DNA of 64,000 bases from contig NZ_JBMIRR010000028.1 of the NCBI RefSeq assembly GCF_049195245.1, forward strand, positions 1 through 64,000. The letters run 5' to 3'. A program made the position numbers and the translations under genes. Source of the DNA: Arenimonas sp049195245 (lineage in GTDB: Bacteria; Pseudomonadota; Gammaproteobacteria; Xanthomonadales; Xanthomonadaceae). This document shows positions 38,347-46,595 of the stretch, one piece after another. Position 1 is the stretch's first letter; every line of letters starts with the position of its first letter. The notes beneath the pieces are model-generated. The model did not search any database. It had not been told where the DNA came from and was given only the letters and a program-made list of their open reading frames with translations.

Positions 38347-39378
38347 ATGGAAGAACAGCGCGTCATTGCCCCGGGCGCTACCCGCGAAGACGACCTGGCC
38401 GAGGCCAGCATCCGGCCCAAGCGGCTGGATGACTACCTGGGCCAGCAGCCCGTGCGCGAGCAGCTCAAGATCGCCATCGAGGCCGCCAAGGGCCGCGGCG
38501 AGGCCATGGACCACGTGCTCATCTTCGGGCCCCCGGGCCTGGGCAAGACCACGCTGAGCCACGTGATCGCCAACGAACTGGGCGTCAACCTGCGCCAGAC
38601 CTCGGGCCCCGTGATCGAGCGCGCCGGCGACCTGGCCGCGCTGCTGACCAACCTGCAGCCGCACGACGTGCTGTTCGTGGACGAGATCCACCGCCTCTCG
38701 CCCGTGGTCGAGGAAGTGCTGTACCCGGCCATGGAGGACTTCCAGATCGACATCATGATCGGCGAGGGCCCTGCGGCCCGCTCGATCAAGCTCGACCTGC
38801 CGCCCTTCACCCTGATCGGCGCCACCACCCGGGCGGGCCTGCTGACCGCGCCCCTGCGCGACCGCTTCGGCATCGTCCAGCGGCTGGAGTTCTACAGCCC
38901 CGAGGAGCTGACCCGCATCGTGCGGCGCTCGGCCACCATCCTGGGCATCGAGTGCGCGCCCGACGGCGCCGCCGAGATCGCGCGCCGGTCCCGCGGCACC
39001 CCGCGCATCGCCAACCGGCTGCTGCGCCGGGTGCGCGACTACGCCCAGGTGCGCGCGGGCGGGGTGATCACCCGCGAAGTGGCCGACCAGGGCATGGCCA
39101 TGCTCAAGATCGACGCCGAAGGCTTCGACCAGCTCGACCGGCGCATGCTGGGCATGATCATCGAGAACTTCGACGGCGGTCCGGTCGGGGTGGAGTCCCT
39201 GGCCGCGGCCCTGAGCGAGGAGCGGGGCACGCTCGAGGACGTCATCGAGCCCTACCTGATCCAGCAGGGTTACCTGGTCCGCAGTGCCCGCGGCCGCATG
39301 GTCACCCACCGGGCCTACACCCACCTGGGCCTGAAACCGCCGAAAAAACCGCTGGATCCCGATCTTTTCGAACCATGA
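38347..39378 (+). CDS. ruvB: Holliday-junction branch-migration ATPase RuvB
   Basis: AAA+ motor of 343 aa that drives branch migration with RuvA. Walker A is GPPGLGKT (61-68), Walker B VDEIH (111-115), sensor 1 lies in TLIGATTRAG, and the arginine finger region is APLRDRFGI. A C-terminal winged helix (about 262-335) binds DNA. It is separated from ruvCA by kup. The stop overlaps the ybgC ATG (ATGA), joining ruvB to the tol-pal cluster. Confidence 0.97.
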   Translation: MEEQRVIAPGATREDDLAEASIRPKRLDDYLGQQPVREQLKIAIEAAKGRGEAMDHVLIFGPPGLGKTTLSHVIANELGVNLRQTSGPVIERAGDLAALLTNLQPHDVLFVDEIHRLSPVVEEVLYPAMEDFQIDIMIGEGPAARSIKLDLPPFTLIGATTRAGLLTAPLRDRFGIVQRLEFYSPEELTRIVRRSATILGIECAPDGAAEIARRSRGTPRIANRLLRRVRDYAQVRAGGVITREVADQGMAMLKIDAEGFDQLDRRMLGMIIENFDGGPVGVESLAAALSEERGTLEDVIEPYLIQQGYLVRSARGRMVTHRAYTHLGLKPPKKPLDPDLFEP

Positions 39379-39776
39379 ACCCCGGTTTGTTCAGCTTCCC
39401 GATAAGGGTTTACTGGGAGGATACCGACGCGGGTGGAGTGGTCTACCACGCCAGCTATGTCCGGTTCCTCGAGCGCGCGCGCACCGAATGGCTGCGCGCC
39501 CAGGGCATCGGGCAGCAGGCCCTGCGCGAAAGCGAGGACCTGGTGCTGGTCATCCGGGACATGCAGATCGATTTCCACAAACCGGCCAGGCTCGATGACG
39601 TGCTGCAGGTCAGCGTCGCCATCATCGAGCGGCGCCCGGCCAGCCTGCGTTTCGAGCAGGTGATCGCCAGGGACGGCCAGGTGCTGGTCCGCGCGCAGGT
39701 GCGCGCGGCCTGCCTGGTGGCCTCGAGTTTCCGTCCGCGACCGCTGCCCCAGTGGCTGGTCGCGGGCATCCAGTGA
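39375..39776 (+). CDS. ybgC: Tol-Pal-associated acyl-CoA thioesterase YbgC
   Basis: Hot-dog fold thioesterase of 133 aa, the usual first gene of the tol-pal cluster. The 4HBT signature VYWEDTDAGGVVYHASY contains catalytic D18. YbgC hydrolyses short acyl-CoA or acyl-ACP thioesters and associates with phospholipid enzymes in E. coli. The ATG overlaps the ruvB stop by 4 bp; tolQ follows after 15 bp. Confidence 0.93.
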   Translation: MNPGLFSFPIRVYWEDTDAGGVVYHASYVRFLERARTEWLRAQGIGQQALRESEDLVLVIRDMQIDFHKPARLDDVLQVSVAIIERRPASLRFEQVIARDGQVLVRAQVRAACLVASSFRPRPLPQWLVAGIQ

Positions 39777-39791
39777 TTCACGGAGTGACCC

Positions 39792-40568
39792 ATGCTTGAA
39801 ATCGCCAGCCTGTTCCTCGCCGCCGCCCCGGTGACCGAGCTTCCCCCCGAAACCCTTCCGGCCGCCGCCGAGGCCGCCGTGACCGCGGGCAGCGAGGGCA
39901 TCAGCTACGTGCAGCTGCTGCTGCACGCCAGCCTGCCGGTGCAGGTGATCATGCTGCTGCTGGCCCTGGGCTCGGTGCTGAGCTGGGTGATCATCTTCCG
40001 CAAGAACCGCATCTATGCCCGCGCCGCCGACGAGGCCGACGAGTTCGAGGGCCGCTTCTGGTCCGGCGTGGACCTGACCCAGCTCTACCGCTCGGCCACC
40101 GACCGCAACCGCGTGGTCTCGGGCCTGGAGGCCATCTTCGAAGCCGGCTTCCGCGAATACGCCCGCCTGCGTCAGAAGAAGGGCCTGGACACCCGCACCC
40201 AGCTCGAGGGCGCCCAGCGCGCCATGCGCGCCACCTTCGCCCGCGAGGTCGACCGGCTCGAGCACAACCTCGAGCTGCTGGCCAACGTGGGTTCCACCGC
40301 GCCCTACGTGGGCCTGGTCGGCACCGTGTTCGGCATCATGGTCACCATGCACGGCCTGGCCTCGGACCAGCAGGCCAGCATCGCGGCCGTGGCCCCGGGC
40401 ATTTCCGAGGCGCTGTTCGCCACCGCCATGGGCCTGTTCGTGGCCATCCCGGCGGTCTGGGCCTACAACCGCTTCGCGACCAAGGTCGAGCGGCTGTCGG
40501 TGCGCTACGAGTCCTTCGCCGAGGAGTTTTCCTCGATCCTGCAGCGGCAGTCCCACGTCGAGGAATGA
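39792..40568 (+). CDS. tolQ: Tol-Pal system inner-membrane protein TolQ
   Basis: MotA/ExbB-family stator subunit (258 aa) that uses the proton gradient with TolR to drive TolA. Three hydrophobic segments are visible (about 40-65, 165-190 and 200-225), with the conserved VGLVGTVFGIM and LFATAMGLFVAIPAVWAYN. A CGGAG site (39781-39785) precedes the ATG. The length is slightly longer than E. coli TolQ (about 230 aa) because of an Ala/Pro/Glu-rich N-terminal extension. Confidence 0.95.
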   Translation: MLEIASLFLAAAPVTELPPETLPAAAEAAVTAGSEGISYVQLLLHASLPVQVIMLLLALGSVLSWVIIFRKNRIYARAADEADEFEGRFWSGVDLTQLYRSATDRNRVVSGLEAIFEAGFREYARLRQKKGLDTRTQLEGAQRAMRATFAREVDRLEHNLELLANVGSTAPYVGLVGTVFGIMVTMHGLASDQQASIAAVAPGISEALFATAMGLFVAIPAVWAYNRFATKVERLSVRYESFAEEFSSILQRQSHVEE

Positions 40569-40612
40569 GCGGCCAACCCCGTTCCCCCCGACCACACGTT
40601 GAGACCTGACGC

Positions 40613-41042
<430 letters not shown>

Positions 41043-41053
<11 letters not shown>

Positions 41054-41984
41054 CGCCATCCGCCAAGAGGTCGGCAGCGACGACGACCTGGTGATGCCGG
41101 TCGTGATGGCGCTGGGGCTGCACGTGGCCCTGGTGCTGCTGCTGTTGCTGGCCGGCTGGTGGCAGCCGGCGCCGACCGTGGTGTCGGTGGCTGGACCGGT
41201 GGTGGAGGCGTCGCTGGCGGTGACGCCATCCGACGTCGCTGCGGCGGAAAAGGCCATGGAGGAGGCGCCCAAGCCCGAGCCCGTGGACACGGCCCCCCCG
41301 CCGCAGCCTCTGCCCGCGCCACAGCCCGAAGTGTCGCCAGAGGAAGTGCAGCCGGTGCCGCAGGAACAGCAGCCCGAGCCCGACACCGTGGACCAGGAGG
41401 CGGTGGCCCGGCTTGCCCTGGAGCAGGAGCAGGCCCGCGAGCGCGAGGAACAGGAAGCCCGCCAGCGCCAGGAGCAGATCGACCTGACCGAGCGCGAGAA
41501 GCAGGCCGAGGCCGAGCGCAAGCAGCGCCTGCGTGAGCAACTCGAAGCCGTGCGGAAGGAGCAGGAGGACGCGAAGCGCCGCACGCGCATGGAGGAGCAG
41601 CGGCTTCAGCAGTTGGCCGATCGCCAGCCCGCACCGCAACCGCAGCCTGGCCCGCCGCAGCCTCCCGTGCAGGCGGGGGGCAATAATGGCGTCGACACCG
41701 ACCTGCGTGCGAAGTATGTGGTCGCGATGAATCAAACTGCCAAAGCCAACTGGAATCGCGCGCTTGCGCCAGAAAATGTCGCATGCAAGGTCCGGTTCAC
41801 TCAGATTCCAGGCGGCGAAGTGATCGACGTGAGCTTCGTTTCTTGTGGATTCGATGCCCAGGCTCGCGAGTCCGTCGAGCGCGCGCTCCGCCGGACACCC
41901 ATGCCGTACTCCGGTTTCGAACCGGTGTTCGCGCGCCAGATCGACCTGACATTCTGTTACCCCGAAGAGGCCTGCCAACAATGA
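41043..41984 (+). CDS. tolA: Tol-Pal system energy-transducing protein TolA
   Basis: Periplasm-spanning protein of 313 aa anchored by one N-terminal membrane helix (about 17-40). A Pro/Glu-rich stretch (about 70-120) leads to a charged coiled-coil region (about 120-195, rich in E, R, Q and K). The C-terminal globular TolB/Pal-contacting domain (about 215-313) has two or more cysteines (ENVACKVRF, VSFVSCGF). It begins 11 bp inside tolR and its stop overlaps the tolB ATG (ATGA). Confidence 0.93.
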
Positions 41985-43294
41985 AAAGATTCTTCTGCTT
42001 GCTGGCGTTCGCGCTGCTGTTGCCCTCGGGCCTGGTTCGAGCGCAGACCGCCCTGGACATTGGCTTCGTGCCCGGAGTCGAGGGCGCCCTGCCCATCGCC
42101 GTCGTGCCGATGCCCTACCTGGGCACCAGCGTGGCCCCTGACACCGACATCGCCGCGGTCATCCGCGCCGACCTCAACCGCTCCGGCCAGTTCCGCGCCC
42201 TGAGCGAGCAGGACGTGATCGAGAAGCCCATCCGCGGCAGCGAGATCAAGTTCCCCACCTGGCGCGTGCTCAAGCAGGACTTCATCGTGGTCGGCCGCGT
42301 GCTGGACAACGCCGACGGCGGCTACCGGGTCGAGTACGAGCTGTACGACGTGGCCAAGCAGGAACGCCTGATCGGCATGGCCGTGGGCGGCCGGGCCCGG
42401 GGCATGCGCGACGTGTCCCACCAGATCGCCGACCAGATCTACGAGAAGATCCTCGGGGTCCGCGGCGCCTTCTGGACCCGCATCGCCTACGTCACCGCCA
42501 ACGGCCTGGGCGCCAACACCCAGTACGCCCTGATGGTGGCCGACTCGGACGGCTACAACCCGCAGACCGTGGTGCGCTCCAAGGAGCCCCTGCTGTCCCC
42601 GTCCTGGAGCCCGGACGGCCGCAAACTGGCCTACGTCAGCTTCGAGCGCGGCAACTCCACCATCTACGTCCAGGAAATCACCACCGGCGCCCGCGAGGTG
42701 CTGGCCAGCTTCCGGGGCATCAACGGCGCCCCCAGCTTCAGCCCGGACGGCCGCCGCCTGGCCCTGACCCTGTCCCGGACCGGCAACCCCGAGATCTACG
42801 TGATGGACCTGGGCAGCCGCAACCTGACCCAGATCACCCGCCACTACGGCATCGACACCGAGGCGGTCTGGAGCGCCGACAGCCAGTCCCTGTATTTCAC
42901 CTCCGACCGGGCCGGCAAGCCGCAGATCTACCAGGTGCCGGCCGCGGGGGGCGACGCGACCCGGGTCAGCTTCCAGGGCGACTCCAACGCAAAAGCCAGT
43001 ATTTCCTTTGACGGCAAGAAGATAGCTATGGCGCAGGGCGGCGGAAACGTTTATCGTATTGCCGTTCTAGACCGCAGCTTTGGCGGAGCGGGTCGCTGGC
43101 AGACGCTGTCGCCGGGCAACCTCGACGAGTCGCCCAGCTTTGCCCCGAACGCCAGCATGCTGCTCTACGCCACGAAGGAAGGCCGTCGTGGCGTGCTGTA
43201 TGCCGTGTCGGCCGATGGTCGGGTGCGGCAGCGGTTGGTACTGGCTGATGGTGACGTCCGGGAGCCCGCCTGGTCACCGTTCCGGCAGCGGTAA
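41981..43294 (+). CDS. tolB: Tol-Pal system periplasmic protein TolB
   Basis: Periplasmic protein of 437 aa that binds Pal and TolA. It has a Sec signal (MKRFFCLLAFALLLPSGLVRA), an N-terminal alpha/beta domain (about 22-160) and a six-bladed beta-propeller with repeated TolB motifs (PSWSPDGRKLAY, PSFSPDGRRLAL, AVWSADSQSLYF). The ATG at 41981 is fixed by the signal peptide and overlaps the tolA stop. pal starts 64 bp downstream. Confidence 0.96.
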   Translation: MKRFFCLLAFALLLPSGLVRAQTALDIGFVPGVEGALPIAVVPMPYLGTSVAPDTDIAAVIRADLNRSGQFRALSEQDVIEKPIRGSEIKFPTWRVLKQDFIVVGRVLDNADGGYRVEYELYDVAKQERLIGMAVGGRARGMRDVSHQIADQIYEKILGVRGAFWTRIAYVTANGLGANTQYALMVADSDGYNPQTVVRSKEPLLSPSWSPDGRKLAYVSFERGNSTIYVQEITTGAREVLASFRGINGAPSFSPDGRRLALTLSRTGNPEIYVMDLGSRNLTQITRHYGIDTEAVWSADSQSLYFTSDRAGKPQIYQVPAAGGDATRVSFQGDSNAKASISFDGKKIAMAQGGGNVYRIAVLDRSFGGAGRWQTLSPGNLDESPSFAPNASMLLYATKEGRRGVLYAVSADGRVRQRLVLADGDVREPAWSPFRQR

Positions 43295-43358
43295 GTAAGG
43301 ACGGGCCACAAAACAATAAGTTCCACCCACACTGCATCCGATCAATAGAGGGTTCCCC

Positions 43359-43868
43359 ATGAATATCACCACCCGCGTGCTGCTCGCCGCCTCGATCACC
43401 GTCGCCCTGGCGGCCTGCTCGAAGAACACCAAGCCGACCGAAACCACCCAGGTCGACACCACCCCGACCGCCGTCACCCAGCCGGTCGACAACGGTCGTT
43501 ACACCCCGGAAGACCTGGACACCGACAGCTGCCTGCGCCAGCGCACCGTGTACTTCGACTTCGACCAGGACACCCTGCGTCCGGAGTTCCAGGCCATCAT
43601 GGCCTGCCACGCCAAGTACCTGAACGACCGCTCCGAGTCGCGCATCACGCTGGAAGGCAATGCCGACGAGCGCGGTACCCGCGAGTACAACCTGGGCCTC
43701 GGCGAGCGCCGCGGCAACGCCGTCTCCGGCGCCCTGCAGGGTGCGGGCGGTTCGGCCGGCCAGATCACCGTCGTGTCCTACGGTGAAGAGCGCGCCACCT
43801 GCAACGACTCGACCGAAGAGTGCTGGTCGAAGAACCGTCGCGTCGAAATCGTCTACACCGCGAAGTAA
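43359..43868 (+). CDS. pal: Peptidoglycan-associated lipoprotein Pal
   Basis: Outer-membrane lipoprotein of 169 aa with lipobox LAAC (C20). A Thr-rich linker leads to an OmpA-like peptidoglycan-binding domain (about 60-169): VYFDFDQDTL, EGNADERGTREYNLGLGERR and NRRVEIVY. A GAGGG ribosome site (43348-43352) precedes the ATG. Extra cysteines (DSCL, MACH, ATCND, EECW) could form disulfides. The separate 64-bp gap before it may hold its own promoter, as in other bacteria. Confidence 0.96.
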   Translation: MNITTRVLLAASITVALAACSKNTKPTETTQVDTTPTAVTQPVDNGRYTPEDLDTDSCLRQRTVYFDFDQDTLRPEFQAIMACHAKYLNDRSESRITLEGNADERGTREYNLGLGERRGNAVSGALQGAGGSAGQITVVSYGEERATCNDSTEECWSKNRRVEIVYTAK

Positions 43869-43871
43869 GCG

Positions 43872-44723
43872 ATGGGACGTCAGCGCATCCTTTGCGTTGT
43901 GACCGTGGTGGCGGCCCTCGTGGCCGCCACTCCGGCGATGGCGCAGCGTCTTAGCCTGGGCGAGCGCGTCACGCTGCTCGAGAACAAGGCCAACGTCGAC
44001 AACCAGAGCGCCGGCCAGGCCAACCTGGAAGCGCAGAACAAGATGGTGCAGCTCCAGACCGAGGTGCAGTCCCTGCGCAACCTGGTCGAGACCCTGCAGA
44101 ACGAGATCGAACAGCTCAAGCAGCGCAACCGCGACCAGTACGTGGACCTCGATGGCCGGCTAAGCCGCCTGGAAGGCAACCCGGCTGCTTCCGCCCCCAA
44201 TTCCGCCCCGGCGCCCACCCGCGCCCCGGCACCCGCCACCGCCGCGCCGGCCCCGGCCCCTGCCGCGCAGTCGGGCTTTTCCGATGTTGATGCGCCGCCG
44301 GCCGATGCCGCGCCCGCCGCGCCTTCCGACCCCGCCGCCGAAGAGGCCGCCTACCAGGCCGCGCTCGACGCCCTGGTCGAGCGCTTCGAGGCCGCCGAGT
44401 CGGCGCGCATGTTCACCGCCTTCCTGCGTGACTATCCGGCCAGCCCGCTGGTGCCCAATGCCTACTACTGGCTGGGCGAGAGCTACTACGTCACCCAGAA
44501 CTACGAGCTCGCGCTCGAAGCCTTCGCCACCCTGCAGACCCAGTTCCCGGGCTCGCGCAAGGAGGCCGATGCGCTGCTGAAGATGGGCTACTGCCAGATC
44601 GCGCTGGAGCAGCGCGACCGCGGCGAAGCCACCCTGCGCGACCTGGTCTCGCGTTTCCCCGGCACCGATGCCGCCGCCAAGGCCGAGAGCCGGCTGCGCA
44701 CGCTCGCCCTCGAAAACCGCTGA
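43872..44723 (+). CDS. cpoB: Cell-division coordinator CpoB (YbgF)
   Basis: Periplasmic protein of 283 aa that coordinates Tol-Pal constriction with PBP1b activity in E. coli. It has a Sec signal (cleavage about AMAQ), an N-terminal trimerising coiled coil (about 30-100), an Ala/Pro-rich linker (about 105-155) and three C-terminal TPR repeats (SPLVPNAYYWLGESYY and following). It starts 3 bp after pal. Its functional partner PBP1b is also encoded in this window (63003 onward), though not in the same operon. Confidence 0.93.
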   Translation: MGRQRILCVVTVVAALVAATPAMAQRLSLGERVTLLENKANVDNQSAGQANLEAQNKMVQLQTEVQSLRNLVETLQNEIEQLKQRNRDQYVDLDGRLSRLEGNPAASAPNSAPAPTRAPAPATAAPAPAPAAQSGFSDVDAPPADAAPAAPSDPAAEEAAYQAALDALVERFEAAESARMFTAFLRDYPASPLVPNAYYWLGESYYVTQNYELALEAFATLQTQFPGSRKEADALLKMGYCQIALEQRDRGEATLRDLVSRFPGTDAAAKAESRLRTLALENR

Positions 44724-44748
44724 AGCCGGCCCTGCGCCGGCCCCCGCC

Positions 44749-45405
44749 ATGGACACCCCGGCCGCCGAGCGCCTGCGCCTGACCGAAATCTTCCTGTCGG
44801 TGCAGGGCGAGGCCCGCGCCGTGGGCTGGCCCACGGTCTTCGTGCGCCTCACGGGCTGCCCGCTGCGCTGCCAGTACTGCGACACGGCCTATGCCTTCCA
44901 CGGCGGCGAGTGGTGGGACATCGACGCCATCCTGGCCGAAGTGGCCCGGCACGGCGCCCGCCACGTCTGCGTCACCGGCGGCGAGCCGCTGTCGCAGAAG
45001 CGCTGCCTGGTGCTGCTGGAAAGACTCTGCGCGGCCGGCTACGAGGTGTCGCTGGAAACCTCGGGCGCGATCGACATCGCCGGCGTGGACCCGCGCGTCA
45101 GCCGCGTGGTCGACCTCAAGACCCCGGCCTCGCTGGAAATGCACCGCAACCGGCTCGAGAACATTCCGCTGCTGACAGCCCACGACCAGGTCAAGTTCGT
45201 GGTCTGCGACCGCGCCGACTACGACTGGGCCCGCGGCATGCTGGCAGAACACGCGCTGGCCGAACGCTGCGAGGTGCTGTTCTCGCCGTCCTTCGGCCAG
45301 GTGCAGCCGCGCGACCTGGCCGAATGGATCCTGGCCGACCGACTGCCGGTGCGCTTCCAGATGCAGCTGCACAAACAACTCTGGGGCGACGCGCAGGGGA
45401 AGTGA
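44749..45405 (+). CDS. queE: 7-carboxy-7-deazaguanine synthase QueE
   Basis: Radical SAM enzyme of 218 aa in queuosine (7-deazaguanine) synthesis, converting CPH4 to CDG. The cluster-binding cysteines are C37-x3-C41-x2-C44 (TGCPLRCQYC), with SVQGEA upstream and the SAM-binding TGGEPL. Start at the ATG 44749; the longer frame overlaps the end of cpoB. It is followed by a T-run and a large inverted repeat before queC. Confidence 0.94.
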   Translation: MDTPAAERLRLTEIFLSVQGEARAVGWPTVFVRLTGCPLRCQYCDTAYAFHGGEWWDIDAILAEVARHGARHVCVTGGEPLSQKRCLVLLERLCAAGYEVSLETSGAIDIAGVDPRVSRVVDLKTPASLEMHRNRLENIPLLTAHDQVKFVVCDRADYDWARGMLAEHALAERCEVLFSPSFGQVQPRDLAEWILADRLPVRFQMQLHKQLWGDAQGK

Positions 45406-45411
45406 TTTTTT

Positions 45412-45537
45412 GCCGCGGATTTGCGCCGATTCAGGCGGATAAAAGCCGATAGAGCAAAACTGATTTTGGGTGTCGCTGTGGGTCTGACTGAATAACCTGC
45501 TTTGCTCTATCCGCTTTTATCCGCGTGAATCCGCGGC
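45412..45537. repeat. 126-bp inverted repeat between queE and queC
   Basis: The left arm 45412-45458 and right arm 45501-45537 pair along GCCGCGGATT, GCGGATAAAAG and GATAGAGCAAA, with one mismatch and a 10-base bulge in the left arm. The spacer is 42 bp. The arms are much richer in A/T than the neighbouring genes. The sequence is of the dispersed ATCCGCG-type repeat I recall from many proteobacterial genomes. It could end the queE transcript or be a mobile palindrome. Confidence 0.8.
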
Positions 45538-45567
45538 CAAACAGTCCTTGCTTCAAAGGTAACGAAC

Positions 45568-46242
45568 ATGAAAAAGGCCGTGGTGCTGGTGTCGGGGGGG
45601 ATGGATTCGGCGGTGACGCTGGCGATGGCGCGTGAGCAGGGTTTCCTTTGCCATGCGCTGAGCGTGTCCTATGGGCAGCGGCATACGTCCGAGCTGGCGG
45701 CCGCGGCCGAGCTGGCGGCCAGCCAGGGTGCGGTGCAGCACAAGGTGGTCACCATCGACCTGCGCAGCATCGGCGGGTCGGCGCTCACTGCCGACATCGC
45801 GGTGCCCGAGGCGGCGGGCGAGGGCATTCCCGTCACCTACGTGCCGGCGCGCAACACCATCATGCTGTCCATCGCGCTCGGCTGGGCCGAGGTGCTGGGC
45901 GCCGACGACCTGTTCTGCGGCGTCAACGCGGTGGACTATTCGGGCTATCCCGACTGCCGGCCGGAATTCGTGGCCGCGTTCGAGCGCCTGGCCAACCTGG
46001 CCACGCAGGCGGGCGTGGAAGGCCACCGCATCCAGGTGCACGCGCCGCTGATCCGGATGAGCAAGGCGCAGATCGCGCTGGAAGGCCAGCGCCTGGGCGT
46101 GGACTTCAGCCGCACCGTGTCGTGTTACCAGGCCGACGACCAGGGCCGCGCCTGCGGCCGCTGCGACGCCTGCCGGCTGCGCGCGGAAGGTTTCGCCGCG
46201 GCCGGGCTGGCCGACCCCACGCGCTACGCGTCGCGGGGTTGA
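45568..46242 (+). CDS. queC: 7-cyano-7-deazaguanine synthase QueC
   Basis: ATP-dependent enzyme (224 aa) converting CDG to preQ0, the step after QueE. The PP-loop SGGMDS is at 9-14, the substrate region has YVPARNTIML, and four zinc ligands lie at C186, C196, C199 and C202. An AAAGGT ribosome site sits 8 bases before the ATG. Queuosine modifies GUN-anticodon tRNAs; a tRNA gene follows, but it is tRNA-Lys and not a queuosine target. Confidence 0.95.
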   Translation: MKKAVVLVSGGMDSAVTLAMAREQGFLCHALSVSYGQRHTSELAAAAELAASQGAVQHKVVTIDLRSIGGSALTADIAVPEAAGEGIPVTYVPARNTIMLSIALGWAEVLGADDLFCGVNAVDYSGYPDCRPEFVAAFERLANLATQAGVEGHRIQVHAPLIRMSKAQIALEGQRLGVDFSRTVSCYQADDQGRACGRCDACRLRAEGFAAAGLADPTRYASRG

Positions 46243-46247
46243 TGGGG

Positions 46248-46253
46248 TAGAAT
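46248..46253 (+). promoter_or_regulatory. Candidate -10 box of tRNA-Lys
   Basis: TAGAAT followed by a GC-rich discriminator (GCCGCC), the pattern of stringently controlled stable-RNA promoters, 45 bp before the tRNA. The -35 is not obvious. Confidence 0.4.
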
Positions 46254-46298
46254 TGCCGCCCCGCCGCGGTTCATGCCGGCGGGTTGCGGGATTTCGTT

Positions 46299-46371
46299 GG
46301 GCCGTTAGCTCAGTTGGTAGAGCAGAAGACTTTTAATCTTTTGGTCGATGGTTCGAATCCATCACGGCCCA
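46299..46371 (+). tRNA. tRNA-Lys (anticodon UUU)
   Basis: A 73-base cloverleaf. The acceptor stem GGGCCGT (46299-46305) pairs with ACGGCCC (46364-46370), with discriminator A at 46371. The D arm is TAGCTCAGTTGGTAGAGCA, the anticodon loop CTTTTAA places UUU at 46332-46334, and the T arm contains GGTTCGAATCC. It is nearly identical to E. coli tRNA-Lys outside the anticodon stem. The CCA end is not encoded: A is followed by CAT. Its place after the pal-cpoB-que block is conserved in related bacteria. Confidence 0.96.
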
Positions 46372-46372
46372 C

Positions 46373-46497
46373 ATTCTTCCAAGCTGCGCTTGGAAGAATC
46401 CCACGATTCACGCGCACTGCGTGCGCGCAAATCGTGGGCCCCGGTTCGCTTACTTTCCGATCCCCGCGCCTGTCGGCGCGCCCCCTTACCAAGGGGG
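46373..46497. repeat. Tandem cluster of four hairpins after tRNA-Lys
   Basis: Hairpin 1: 46373-46399, 11-bp stem (ATTCTTCCAAG / CTTGGAAGAAT). Hairpin 2: 46400-46438, 9-bp outer stem (CCCACGATT / AATCGTGGG) plus 7-bp inner stem (CGCGCAC / GTGCGCG). Hairpin 3: 46465-46480 (CGCGCC / GGCGCG). Hairpin 4: 46481-46497 (CCCCCTT / AAGGGGG). All stems are perfect. The 224-bp gap between the tRNA and the next gene holds nothing else I recognise. Confidence 0.75.
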
Positions 46498-46595
46498 CTC
46501 TCATTCGGCTGATTCTCGGGTGTTCCCGCGCCCCTTGGTTCTCTGGCCAATTCTGGTGCGAGCCGACTTGATGCGGCGCGGCGTGGTGTTGCGGA

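Noticed and set aside
46299..46595. Integrated element or attachment site at tRNA-Lys
   Set aside because: No integrase, no repeated copy of the tRNA 3' end and no foreign genes follow; only the hairpin cluster and then chromosomal-type genes.
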